Below, piece by piece: positions 30,513 to 39,308 of a DNA stretch of 64,000 bases; the stretch's first letter is position 1, and each line of letters begins with the position of its first letter. The translations under genes and the position numbers were made by a program. This stretch comes from JADLCX01 sp964630785 (GTDB taxonomy: Bacteria > Planctomycetota > Phycisphaerae > Phycisphaerales > UBA1924): NCBI GenBank assembly GCA_964630785.1, contig CAZVZG010000016.1, positions 1-64,000 on the forward strand. The letters are read 5' to 3'. Below the pieces are notes generated by a model. It saw only the letters and a program-made list of their open reading frames with translations, had not been told where the DNA came from and ran no database searches.

Positions 30513-31337
30513 ATGAACATCGCCGTCATCATCCCGGCCGCGGGGTCGTCGTCGCGCTACCTCGAATCCGCCGCGGCCGAGCTCGGGGCCGCGCCGCGGT
30601 CCAAGCTCGAAGAAGACCTCGGCGGGCGGCCCGTGCTGCAGCGGACGGTCGAGCTTTTCACCAAGCACCCCGACGTGACGGTCACCATCGTCGCGGGCCC
30701 GCACGACGCGGCCGCCTTTGCCGAGTTCAAGGTGCGTCACGGCGACAAGCTCGGCCTCCTGGGCGTCAGGCTGTGCCAGGGCGGCAAGACGCATCGTTAC
30801 GAAACCGTGGCGAACGCGCTCTCGCTCGTGCCTGAAGCCTGCACGCACGTGGCCGTGCACGACGCGGCACGACCGTGCGCGAGCGAGCGGCTGATCGAGC
30901 GCGTGTTCGCGGCCGCGAGCGAGGACGGCGGCGGCCACAAGGCCGTGATCCCGGGGCTCGACGTGCCCGACACGCTCAAGCGCGTCTCGGCCCGCGACGT
31001 TGCGGCCAAGGCCGACCCCCTGGCGGCCATCCTCGGCGACGGCGGCACGCCCAAGTCGATCGGCAGGCTGGTCGAAGAGACCGTGGACCGCGCCGGACTG
31101 GTCGCCGTGCAGACGCCGCAGGTCTTCGAGGTCGGCCTGCTGCGGCGCGCGTACGCCCAGAAGGACCTTTCGAGCACCGACGACGCCCAACTGGTCGAGC
31201 GGTTGGGCGAGCCGGTGCTGGTCGTGCCCGGCGAGGCGGGCAACCTCAAGATCACGCGGTATGCGGACATCCACCTGGCGCGGGCGATCCTGGGTGTGCG
31301 CCCGCCGGCCGAGCGCGAGTCCCACAAGCGGTTCTGA
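30513..31337 (+). CDS. ispD: 2-C-methyl-D-erythritol 4-phosphate cytidylyltransferase
   Basis: 274 residues. Adds CMP from CTP to methylerythritol phosphate in the non-mevalonate isoprenoid pathway. Visible: VIIPAAGSSSRY (nucleotide loop; the usual GxGxR is SSSR), QGGKTHRYETVANAL, HVAVHDAARPC, DTLKRVS, VAVQTPQVFE and the C-terminal NLKITRYADIHLARAIL, all in family order. It is ~40 residues longer than typical, with an insert around residues 155-190. No ispF follows. The gene lies between dockerin paralogues, so the surface-protein cluster flanks a housekeeping gene. Confidence 0.93.
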   Translation: MNIAVIIPAAGSSSRYLESAAAELGAAPRSKLEEDLGGRPVLQRTVELFTKHPDVTVTIVAGPHDAAAFAEFKVRHGDKLGLLGVRLCQGGKTHRYETVANALSLVPEACTHVAVHDAARPCASERLIERVFAAASEDGGGHKAVIPGLDVPDTLKRVSARDVAAKADPLAAILGDGGTPKSIGRLVEETVDRAGLVAVQTPQVFEVGLLRRAYAQKDLSSTDDAQLVERLGEPVLVVPGEAGNLKITRYADIHLARAILGVRPPAERESHKRF

Positions 31338-31411
31338 CCCCCCGCCCCCCGCCCCCCCCGCCCCCGCTCCACCGATCACGCCCGGGCCTCGCGCGCGTCG
31401 ATATACGCGGC

Positions 31412-32548
31412 GTGATCAAGTACATCGGCTCCAAGCGCGTGCTGGCGCCGCGGATCGTCGAGACGATCCTCGCGTCGTGGCGAAGCCGGGCGCCGGGTTC
31501 GGCGCGCCCGCCGCGAGTGCTGGATCTGTTCAGCGGCACCTCGCGCGTCGGGCACGCGCTCAAGCGGGCGGGGTGCGCCGTCGTCGCCAACGACCACAAC
31601 GCTTACGCGCACGCGCTGGCCCGCTGCTACGTTCAGACCGACTCGAACGATCGCCTGCTCGGGCACGTTTCGCGCCTGGTGGGCGAGCTCAACCGGCTGG
31701 CCGCGTCGCTGCCGGAGCGGCCGGCCGCGGCCGAGCCGACGGGCGGGTACATGCACGACACGTTCTGCCTGCGCAGCCGCTTCTTTCATCCGAGCAACGG
31801 CCGGCGCATCGACGCCTGCCGGGAGCGCATCGCCGAGTGGCGGGCCGGGAAAGAGATCGACGAGGAGACTGAGTCGGTCCTGCTCGTGTCGCTGATGGAG
31901 GCGGCGGACCGGGTCGATTCGACCACGGGCCTGCAGATGGCCTACCTGAAGAAGTGGGCGCCGCGCGCGTTCAAGCCGCTGAGCCTGCGAGTGCCGGACC
32001 TGCTGTCCCGCCCGGCCGGCGGGCGTTGCACCGCCCTTCATTTGGATGCGATCGACGCGGTCCGATCGCCCGAGGCCGGCGCGTGCGACGTGGCCTATCT
32101 CGACCCGCCGTACAATCAACACGCTTACCTCAGCAACTACCACGTCTGGGAAACGCTCGTCCGCTGGGACCGGCCCGAGGTCTACGGCGTGGCCTGCAAG
32201 CGCGTCGATTGCCGCGAGCGCAAGAGCGTGTTCAACACCCGCGCCGGCGCGCCGGCCATCATGGAAGCGCTGATCGATTCCATCCGCTCTCCCGTGCTGG
32301 TCGTGTCGTTCAACGACGAGGGGTACATCACCCGCGAGCAGATGGAGTTGCTGCTGGCCGGGCGCGGGCGGGTCGAGGTGATCGCCAGCGACTTCAAGCG
32401 GTACGTGGGGGCCCAGATCGGCATCCACAACCCCCGCGGCGAGAAGGTGGGGCGCGTCGGCCGGCTGCGCAATACCGAGTACCTCTTTGTGTCGTCTCAA
32501 CGCTCGCCGCGGGTCGCCGGGCGCCGGGCGCTGGCCGCGAGCGCGTGA
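31412..32548 (+). CDS. D12-class DNA adenine N6-methyltransferase (orphan)
   Basis: 378 residues from a GTG at 31412, where IKYIGSKRVLAPRIV begins as expected for D12 enzymes. Motif I is LDLFSGTSRVGHALKRAG (SAM binding) and motif IV is CDVAYLDPPYNQHAYLSNY (catalytic DPPY). The family transfers a methyl group to adenine N6. There is no restriction endonuclease or specificity gene nearby, so the enzyme is either an orphan regulatory methylase or a remnant of a mobile system. It is separated from ispD by a 33-base C-run (31339-31371). Recognition site cannot be read from the sequence. Confidence 0.85.
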   Translation: MIKYIGSKRVLAPRIVETILASWRSRAPGSARPPRVLDLFSGTSRVGHALKRAGCAVVANDHNAYAHALARCYVQTDSNDRLLGHVSRLVGELNRLAASLPERPAAAEPTGGYMHDTFCLRSRFFHPSNGRRIDACRERIAEWRAGKEIDEETESVLLVSLMEAADRVDSTTGLQMAYLKKWAPRAFKPLSLRVPDLLSRPAGGRCTALHLDAIDAVRSPEAGACDVAYLDPPYNQHAYLSNYHVWETLVRWDRPEVYGVACKRVDCRERKSVFNTRAGAPAIMEALIDSIRSPVLVVSFNDEGYITREQMELLLAGRGRVEVIASDFKRYVGAQIGIHNPRGEKVGRVGRLRNTEYLFVSSQRSPRVAGRRALAASA

Positions 32549-32904
32549 AGGTGCTAGCGATCGCCGCGGGGCACATGAATCCAGACATGAATATCTGCAA
32601 ACAACCGTCGGACGCTCAATCGGCGTCCGAGTGCCGAACATTCGGGCCCGAGAAGTCGGTTTCTTTGGGTCCGGGCTGGACAATCAGGCTACAGCGTGGC
32701 ATCTTTTGTGGGCTTCCGGTCCGGGTTGGGCGCCGTCGTCGACTGCGCCGCTCGCGGGCCCGGAGGAGTCTGGCCGTGTTTCAAGAGCCTTGATCCGTTC
32801 GTCCCGCTCGGGACGCTTCGTCCGCTGATTTGTGGGTCGGTTGTCGATTCACTTCACAAAGGCCGGTGTCGCGGCCCTCATATTCGCAGTCGCAGGGAGC
32901 TGAA
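32549..32904 (+). other. intergenic region before large dockerin protein
   Basis: 356 bases without a gene. An 8-bp hairpin TCGGACGC / GCGTCCGA (32608-32615 with 32623-32630) is not followed by a T-run. GCATCTTTTGTGG at 32699-32711 resembles GCATCCTTTGTGG at 28826-28838 before paralogue B, a weak shared motif. The bases just before 32905 supply GGGAG. Confidence 0.4.
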
Positions 32905-35900
32905 ATGCGTCGAATGGTCAACAAAAAGAACGTGAGCGCGTTCGCGGTTGCGGCGGTCTGTACCGCCGGCGTCGCGCTCGGTCAGCCATCCACAGGACCG
33001 GATGTTCTGGTCGGTGAGCTCCCGGACCTCACCAACCAGAGCAGCGAGGCCGTCGGCGGGATCAACTTCGACGCGTTCAGCGTCGGCACGACCTCGTGCA
33101 ACAAGGGCAACACGCCTCTCAACTGGCACACCGGCGGCACCGACAACCGCCACCCGGTGATCGGCCAGAACCTGTTCCGCCTCAGCAGCGGTCGCTTCGA
33201 GCAGATCGGTCAGTCGTGGCTCAAGCACGGCTTCACCGCTCTCCAGGGCTCCATCTGCTCAACGCAGTTCGGCTTCCCGTGCAGCGCCACGTCCGGCATC
33301 ACGCTGGGCGTGGGCTGCTCCGACCCGTACTCCTCCGGCCTCAACGCGGGCCAGAGCGGCCTGGGCCCCAAGTGGCAGGTCAACGCCGCCACCGGCCTTT
33401 TCCCCTATCCCTTCGCCAACCCGGCCTACAGCGGCAGCACCGCTCGGCGGCTCCGCGTCCGCTCATCGGACATCGTTGCGGGCGCCCAGTACTTCATCGA
33501 GGGCCAGTACGTCTGCGGCGACGACGCCGGCATGGGCAACAAGAACAACAACGCCTCGTGGAAGCAGGTCGCCTTCACCGGCAGCTCGCCCAACTTCACG
33601 ATGGCCTTCGCCCCAAGCGCGACGACCCACCGTGAGCAGCCGGCGATCTACGCCTGGCAACTGATCGACCCGAGCGTCAGCATCACCACCGCCGACATCG
33701 TCGGCGACGGCCGGTTCATCCTGGCGTGCAAGGTGACGCAGAGCGGCGCCAACTACACCTACGAGTACGCCCTGCACAACCTCAACTCGGACCGCTGCGC
33801 GGGCTCGTTCGCCGTGCCCTTCCCCTCCGGCACGGCCGTGAGCGGCGTGGGCTTCCACGACGCCGAGTACCACTCGGGCGAGCCCAACCAGCTCGCCAAC
33901 CCGACCGATCCGACCTCGGACGACTGGACCGTGACCACGGCTTCGACCAGCATCACCTGGTCGGGCGCGTCCTACTCGGGCACGCCGGCTATCTACACCG
34001 TGAGCGGAACGACGCCGTTCAAGGTGGACAGCTTCACCGCCGGCACGGGCAACGACCACACGGCCAACGTGCTCCGCTGGGGCACGCTGTTCAACTTCCG
34101 CTTCACCACGACGGTCGCTCCGGCCCTGGGCTCGGTGCAGATCGGCCTGTGGCGCCCGGGTTCGCCCAGCGCCTTCGGCATGGCCGTGCAGACCCCCGGC
34201 GGCGCGACCATCGGCGACTCGACCGGACCGTGCTGCATCGGCCAGGTCTGCTCGATCACCTCGCCCGGGGCGTGCACCGGCACGTTCGGCGCCATCGGGG
34301 CCACCTGCACGCCCGACCCCTGCCAGACCGGCGCGTGCTGCGCGCTCAACGGCTCCTGCTCGGTGAGTTCCGAGGCCGCTTGCTCCGGGACCTGGACCTC
34401 CGGCGGTTCCTGCTCGCCCAACAACTGCCCGGCCCCGACGGGCGCGTGCTGCAACGGCGCTGATTGCACGATCGTCACCGCCGCCAACTGCACCGGGAGC
34501 TACATCGGCGACGGCATCACCTGCGGCAACGCCAACTGCCAGGCCCTGCCCGCCAACGACGCCTGCTCCAACGCGGTCGGACTCTGCGACGGCGTGCCCG
34601 TCGCCGGAAGCACGGTCGGCGCCACAGACGACGGCAACGCGAGCTGCGCCGGAACCTCGGGCGACAACGCCTCGGTCTGGTACAGCTACACGCCCAGCGG
34701 GGCCTCCGGCACCGTCTCGGTCACCGTCGACACCTGCAGCGCCAACTACGACACGGCGATCAGCGTCTGGTCCGGCGCCTGCCCCGGCGTCACCCAGGTC
34801 GCCTGCGACGACGACGCCTGCGGCAACCTGCACTCTCGGATCACCGCGACGCTCAACCGCGGCCAGACCTACCTCATCCGCGTTTCGGGTTACAACGCCA
34901 ACACCGGCACCTTCACCGTCACCGCCACCGGCGGCGGCGGCACGGGCTGCCAGGCGGGCTCGGGCTCGTGCTGCAACGGCACGGCCTGCACCGTCACCAC
35001 CGACGCTTCCTGCTCCGGCAACTGGACCGCCGGCGCCGGCTGCTCGCCCAACCCCTGCGACGTCAGCGGCGCCTGCTGCAGCGCCGGCAACTGCGCCAGC
35101 GTGACCCAGTCGGTCTGCCAGGGAACCTTCACCGCGGGCGGCGTCTGCTCGCCTAACCCCTGCGCCCCGCTCAACGACGGGTGCAACAACCGCGAAGGCG
35201 TCGGCCTGGGCACCACGCCCTTTGACACCACCAACGCCACCACCGACGGGCCGGCCAACGCCCTCTGCGACGGCTCGGGCACCAACCAGATCGGCCAGGA
35301 CATCTGGTTCAACTTCCCGTGTACGTTCGACGGCACGGTGGACATCGACACCTGCGGCTCGTCGTTCGACACCCGCATCGCCGTCTACTCCGGCACCGGC
35401 TGCACCGACTTTGACACCCGCATCCTCGCCTGCAACGACGACACGACCTGCCCCACCGGCAACGGTCTTCAGTCCAGGGTGACCATCCCCGTCACTTCCG
35501 GCGAGCACTACACCATCCGCGTGGGTGGCTACAACACCGCCGCCGGCGTCGGACAGCTCACCATCACCGCCCACCCAACCGCGACCGGCTCGTGCTGCGC
35601 CGCCGACGGTTCGTGCCTGGTGACCACCGCGGCCACCTGCTCGGACACCTGGACCGAGGCCGGCGTCTGCTCGCCCAACCCCTGCGCCCAGCCCACCGGT
35701 GCCTGCTGCTCCGGCACCGCCTGCACCACCACCACCCAAGCCGCGTGCACCGGCACGTTCCAGGGCGTGGGCTCGGCCTGCGGTCAGGCCGGCAACCCGA
35801 CGACCTGCTGCCCCGCCAACTTCAACGATCAGGGCGGCGTCACCGTGCAGGACATCTTCGACTTCCTCGCGGCCTACTTCGCCAACGCGCCTGCCGCCGA

Positions 35901-35979
35901 CTTCAACGGCCAGGGCGGTATCACCGTGCAGGACATCTTCGATTTCCTCGCGGCCTACTTCGGCGGCTGCCCGGGCTGA
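32905..35979 (+). CDS. large exported dockerin-anchored protein with Cys-rich repeats, paralogue C
   Basis: 1024 residues. After a signal peptide (VAAVCTAGVALGQ) comes the shared ~400-residue domain (GPDVLVGELPD, GRFEQIGQSWLKHGF, YEYALHNLNSDR, FHDAEYHSGEP, NVLRWGTLFNFRF). Then follow seven Cys-rich repeats of form G-[ASP]-C-C-x-n-C-...-C-x-G-...-C-x2-N-x-C, with two PPC-like beta domains set between them (ASVWYSYTPSG...YLIRVSGYN and DIWFNFPCT...YTIRVGGYN). The dockerin pair DFNDQGGVTVQDIFDFL / DFNGQGGITVQDIFDFL closes with GGCPG. The many paired Cys imply an oxidising, extracellular location. Function unknown. Confidence 0.85.
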   Translation: MRRMVNKKNVSAFAVAAVCTAGVALGQPSTGPDVLVGELPDLTNQSSEAVGGINFDAFSVGTTSCNKGNTPLNWHTGGTDNRHPVIGQNLFRLSSGRFEQIGQSWLKHGFTALQGSICSTQFGFPCSATSGITLGVGCSDPYSSGLNAGQSGLGPKWQVNAATGLFPYPFANPAYSGSTARRLRVRSSDIVAGAQYFIEGQYVCGDDAGMGNKNNNASWKQVAFTGSSPNFTMAFAPSATTHREQPAIYAWQLIDPSVSITTADIVGDGRFILACKVTQSGANYTYEYALHNLNSDRCAGSFAVPFPSGTAVSGVGFHDAEYHSGEPNQLANPTDPTSDDWTVTTASTSITWSGASYSGTPAIYTVSGTTPFKVDSFTAGTGNDHTANVLRWGTLFNFRFTTTVAPALGSVQIGLWRPGSPSAFGMAVQTPGGATIGDSTGPCCIGQVCSITSPGACTGTFGAIGATCTPDPCQTGACCALNGSCSVSSEAACSGTWTSGGSCSPNNCPAPTGACCNGADCTIVTAANCTGSYIGDGITCGNANCQALPANDACSNAVGLCDGVPVAGSTVGATDDGNASCAGTSGDNASVWYSYTPSGASGTVSVTVDTCSANYDTAISVWSGACPGVTQVACDDDACGNLHSRITATLNRGQTYLIRVSGYNANTGTFTVTATGGGGTGCQAGSGSCCNGTACTVTTDASCSGNWTAGAGCSPNPCDVSGACCSAGNCASVTQSVCQGTFTAGGVCSPNPCAPLNDGCNNREGVGLGTTPFDTTNATTDGPANALCDGSGTNQIGQDIWFNFPCTFDGTVDIDTCGSSFDTRIAVYSGTGCTDFDTRILACNDDTTCPTGNGLQSRVTIPVTSGEHYTIRVGGYNTAAGVGQLTITAHPTATGSCCAADGSCLVTTAATCSDTWTEAGVCSPNPCAQPTGACCSGTACTTTTQAACTGTFQGVGSACGQAGNPTTCCPANFNDQGGVTVQDIFDFLAAYFANAPAADFNGQGGITVQDIFDFLAAYFGGCPG

Positions 35980-36008
35980 TCGAGCACTCCTGACAACCTG
36001 ATTCCCTT

Positions 36009-36044
36009 CGGGGCTCGGCGCAAGCCGGGCCCCGATTTCGTTTT
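36009..36044 (+). terminator. Rho-independent terminator of paralogue C
   Basis: Stem CGGGGCTCGGC / GCCGGGCCCCG with one G-U pair and GCAA loop, followed by ATTTCGTTTT. 29 bases after the stop. Confidence 0.85.
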
Positions 36045-36116
36045 GGCGGGTGTTGAACCGCCGATCCACCGATTGCCCCGATTGACGCCGTCCCGGCAGT
36101 TGACCTGTCCGCAGTC

Positions 36117-36147
36117 CGATCCGTGCGCATCCGTGTTTATCCGTGGC
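36117..36147 (+). repeat. short tandem ATCCGTG-type repeat
   Basis: ATCCGTG, ATCCGTG and ATCCGTGG spaced by 4-5 bases. Such ATCCGTG strings recur as dispersed intergenic repeats in planctomycetes and relatives. It lies about 70 bases before the next start codon. Confidence 0.5.
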
Positions 36148-36214
36148 TCATTCCCGGCTCCATGCCCACGCGACTTGCCTTCCGGCCGGAGCGAGGCACC
36201 CTATCGCTAGACGC

Positions 36215-38803
36215 ATGCGCACCGCACGACCGATGTGTGTTCTCGGACCTGCCGCCCTCATCGCCGCGGCCGCCTGTCTCAGCGCGACCGCCGGGCCGAG
36301 CAGCGGGCCTGACGTGATCGTCGGCGACCTCCCCGAGGTCGTGCAGTTCACCCAGCCCGCCGACGACCCGCAGGCGTACGCCGTGGGCACGCTCTCGTGC
36401 AACATCGGCGACGACCTGCTCGCGTGGGTGGATTACAACAGCCACCACCCCGTGATCGCCCAGAACATGTACCGCCTCTGGTCGCCCGCACCGGGCGTGA
36501 CCCGGTTCGACCAGATCGGCCAGTCGTGGCTCAAGCACGCTTTCCTGGCGCTCTCGGGCACCTACTGCGACTTCTGTCCGCCGGGCAGCCCGATGGGCTC
36601 GGTGCTGGGCGTGGGGTGCTCGGACCCCTACGGCGCGTTCCTCAACGGCCAGCAGAGCGCGATGGGCCCGCGCAGCGAGGTGAACGCCGCCACGGGCGTG
36701 TTCCCGTTCCCGATCTCGTGGGGCGCGTTCCCGGATATCACCGGCGACGGCGTCGGCGACCAGCCGCCCTACAACGGCGTGGTGGCGCGCCGAATACGCG
36801 TCGCCCGCGCCGACCTCACCACGGCCGGCGCACGCTACTTCGTCGAGGGCCAGTACGTCGCCCAGGACGACACGGCCGCCGGCAACAGCGGAAACAACGC
36901 CTCGTACCGGCGGGTCACCGTCAATCCGTCCACGCTGGAGGTGGTCCCCGCCGACATCACCCAACGCGGCGTCCCCGCGATCTACGCCTGGCGCGACCAC
37001 GGCCTGGGCGCGGGCGTGCCCGACCCGGCGGTCACGATCACGCCGATCGACCTGCCCGGCGACGGGCGCTTCCTCGTCGGCTCGCGCGTGACGCAGACCG
37101 GTCCATCGACCTGGCGCTACGAGTATGCGCTCCAGAACCTGGACTCCGAACGCGCCGCTTACGCCTTCGGCGTCAGCGTCGGCGCGGGGCCGGGCGCGTA
37201 CACCAACGCGGGCTTCCACGACACTGATGCGCACTCCGGCGAGGTCTGGGACACCACCGACTGGGCCCGCCCCGTCGCCGGGCCGACCGGCGGCGTGCTG
37301 ACGTGGCACGCCGTGCAGACGGCCGCCGCCAACCCACGCGGCAACGCTCTGCGCTGGGGCACGCTGTACAACCTTTGGCTCGATTCCGACCGCCCCCCGA
37401 CCTCGGGCCAGCTCACCATCGTGCCGTTCTCGGACAGCGCCTCGCCGCCGAACGTCTCCGCCGTCCGCATCGCGGGCCCGACGCCCGGCGGCGCGGCCGC
37501 TCCCGTTCCGCCGTTCAACGACAACTGCGCCGACTCCGTCCCGATCGGGCGCAACGACTTCGCGTTCTCGACCGCCTACGCGACCGATGTCGGGCCCGAC
37601 GAATGCGCCGGCCCGGGCTCGTCCGGCGCGATCGTGCGCGACGTGTGGTTCCGCTACACACACGACGGCCTCGCGGGCACGATGACCGTCTCCACCTGCG
37701 GCTCAACGTTCGACACCAAGATCGCCGTGTACGCCGGCGGCGCGTGCCCGGGCGCGCCCGGCGCAGCTCTCGCCTGCAACGACGACGCACCCGGCGACAA
37801 TCCCGCGGGCTGCGGCCCGGGCTCGCTGGCCTCGCTGGTGAGCGTCGAGGTCGCCCCCGGACAGACGTACCTCATCCGCGTGGGTGGGTCGCCCAAGGCC
37901 GCCGCGGGCGCGCAGTCGGGCAACGGCGTCCTCACGCTCACGCCGCCCCCGCTGCCCACGGGCGCGTGCTGCCGCGCCGACGGCTCGTGCACCCGCAGTC
38001 GCCCCTCCGCGTGCAACGCGGCGTACAGCGGCGACGGCACCGTCTGCCTGCCCAACCCCTGTCCGCAGCCCGTGCCGCCCGCCAACGACTATTGCTTCCA
38101 GGCCCTGTGGATCGCCGACGGCGTGCCCGTCACCTCCACCAACGCGAACGCGAACACCGACGGCTCCACGCCCCCCTGCGCCAACGGCGGCGCCCGCGAC
38201 GTGTGGTACAAGTATCGGCCCGCCGTCTCGGGCGACGTCCGCATCACCACCGACAACTCCGTGCCCGTCGGCGGATCGCCCGGCGGATCGACCGACTTCG
38301 ACACTGCGCTGGGCGTGTTCAGCGCCTGCGGCGGGCAACTGCTGGACTGCGACGACGATGCCGGCGTCTCTCCGGAGCCGAGCTCCGACATCCAGGCGGT
38401 CGCGCTCGACGCGGGCCACACCTACCTCATCCGCGTGGCGGGCTATCCCTACAGCGACATCACCCGGCAGACGGGCGTCTTCACGCTCAAGGTCATCGGC
38501 GGCGGGGGCGTCGTGCCCGTCAGCGGCGCGTGCTGCGTGCCCGACGGGTGCTTCGTCGCCGAGGAGCCCGACTGCGTCAACGGCTCATTCGCCGGCGCCG
38601 ACACCGCCTGCGGCGACATCGACAACCCCATCGCCTGCTGCCCGGCCAACTTCAACCGGGCCGACGGCGTGAGCGTGCAGGACATCTTCGACTTTCTGAG
38701 CGCCTACTTCTCCGGCGACAGCGCGGCCGACTTCAACCGTGACCACACTGTTTCCGTGCAGGACATCTTCGATTTCCTGATCGCCTACTTCAGGGCGTGC
38801 TGA
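36215..38803 (+). CDS. exported dockerin-anchored protein, paralogue D
   Basis: 862 residues from ATG at 36215, which gives a signal peptide (LGPAALIAAAACLSATAG). The shared domain runs from GPDVIVGDLPE to NALRWGTLYNLWL and includes SCNIGDDL, HPVIAQNMYRL, FDQIGQSWLKHAF and a DITGDGVGDQ loop that could bind calcium. Two PPC-like domains (DVWFRYTHDG, DVWYKYRPAV) alternate with two Cys-rich GACC repeats. The dockerin pair is DFN/NFNRADGVSVQDIFDFL and DFNRDHTVSVQDIFDFL, ending RAC. Closest in layout to paralogue C. Confidence 0.85.
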   Translation: MRTARPMCVLGPAALIAAAACLSATAGPSSGPDVIVGDLPEVVQFTQPADDPQAYAVGTLSCNIGDDLLAWVDYNSHHPVIAQNMYRLWSPAPGVTRFDQIGQSWLKHAFLALSGTYCDFCPPGSPMGSVLGVGCSDPYGAFLNGQQSAMGPRSEVNAATGVFPFPISWGAFPDITGDGVGDQPPYNGVVARRIRVARADLTTAGARYFVEGQYVAQDDTAAGNSGNNASYRRVTVNPSTLEVVPADITQRGVPAIYAWRDHGLGAGVPDPAVTITPIDLPGDGRFLVGSRVTQTGPSTWRYEYALQNLDSERAAYAFGVSVGAGPGAYTNAGFHDTDAHSGEVWDTTDWARPVAGPTGGVLTWHAVQTAAANPRGNALRWGTLYNLWLDSDRPPTSGQLTIVPFSDSASPPNVSAVRIAGPTPGGAAAPVPPFNDNCADSVPIGRNDFAFSTAYATDVGPDECAGPGSSGAIVRDVWFRYTHDGLAGTMTVSTCGSTFDTKIAVYAGGACPGAPGAALACNDDAPGDNPAGCGPGSLASLVSVEVAPGQTYLIRVGGSPKAAAGAQSGNGVLTLTPPPLPTGACCRADGSCTRSRPSACNAAYSGDGTVCLPNPCPQPVPPANDYCFQALWIADGVPVTSTNANANTDGSTPPCANGGARDVWYKYRPAVSGDVRITTDNSVPVGGSPGGSTDFDTALGVFSACGGQLLDCDDDAGVSPEPSSDIQAVALDAGHTYLIRVAGYPYSDITRQTGVFTLKVIGGGGVVPVSGACCVPDGCFVAEEPDCVNGSFAGADTACGDIDNPIACCPANFNRADGVSVQDIFDFLSAYFSGDSAADFNRDHTVSVQDIFDFLIAYFRAC

Positions 38804-38804
38804 C

Positions 38805-38831
38805 CGTGGCACGGGCTTCCAGTCCGTGTCG
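38805..38831. repeat. intergenic hairpin repeat
   Basis: GGCACGGGCTTCCAGTCCGTGTC, an inverted repeat (CACGG...CCGTG) of a type seen repeatedly between planctomycete genes, followed by CGCCGC / GCGGCG. It lies between convergent genes and may serve as a terminator for both. Confidence 0.45.
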
Positions 38832-38864
38832 CCGCGCAGCGGCGCCATGCACGCCGCGCGACGA

Positions 38865-39221
38865 TCACCTTCGCCCCACCATCGACACCACCACCCCCGC
38901 GAACACCAGCGCCATCGCGACAGCGTCGTTGACGCGGACGCGCTCCTTGGCCACCGTGATCGCGAACACGGTGAACACCGCCAGCGTCACCGCCTCCTGA
39001 ATGATCTTGAGTTGCGGCAGCGTGAACACGCCCCCGTGGCTCACGTGCCCGTACCGGTTCGCCGGCACCTGCAGCATGTACTCCGGCAGCGCGATCAGCC
39101 ACGAGACCCCGATCGCCATCGCCAGCGGCCAGGTCTTCTTTCCCACGTGGTAGTACCACGCGAACGTCATGAACGTGTTCGAGCCGATCAGCAGCAGGAC
39201 CGTCAGCAGCGCTCGCTTCAT
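38865..39221 (-). CDS. DMT-family small membrane protein (DUF486)
   Basis: 118 residues with four membrane helices. FMTFAWYYHVG, SWLIALPEYMLQVPANRYGH and PQLKIIQEAVTLAVF match the DUF486 family closely, which belongs to the drug/metabolite transporter superfamily. Length is as expected. Substrate not known. It is the second of two leftward genes after the PIN/TRAM gene. Confidence 0.85.
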   Translation of the reverse strand: MKRALLTVLLLIGSNTFMTFAWYYHVGKKTWPLAMAIGVSWLIALPEYMLQVPANRYGHVSHGGVFTLPQLKIIQEAVTLAVFTVFAITVAKERVRVNDAVAMALVFAGVVVSMVGRR

Positions 39222-39308
39222 AACCGCCGCACGCGGCGGCGGCCGACGCCCGGCAAGACGCCCTGAGCGTACATCGCCCCTCCCCCTCCCGCCCGTGCAA
39301 ACGGCCGC

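Noticed and set aside
31412..32548. A restriction-modification system
   Set aside because: Only a methylase is present. No endonuclease or specificity subunit lies within several kilobases.
33463..36069. An 868-codon frame opposite paralogue C
   Set aside because: Gly/Ala/Arg-only composition, exact shadow of the Cys-rich coding strand.
25188..38803. A cellulosome
   Set aside because: Dockerin-like repeats are present, but no cohesin or glycoside hydrolase is attached to them in this window.
38805..38831. A sigma-54 promoter in the repeat TGGCACGGGCTTCCA
   Set aside because: The required GC at the -12 position is absent. It is better explained as an intergenic hairpin repeat.
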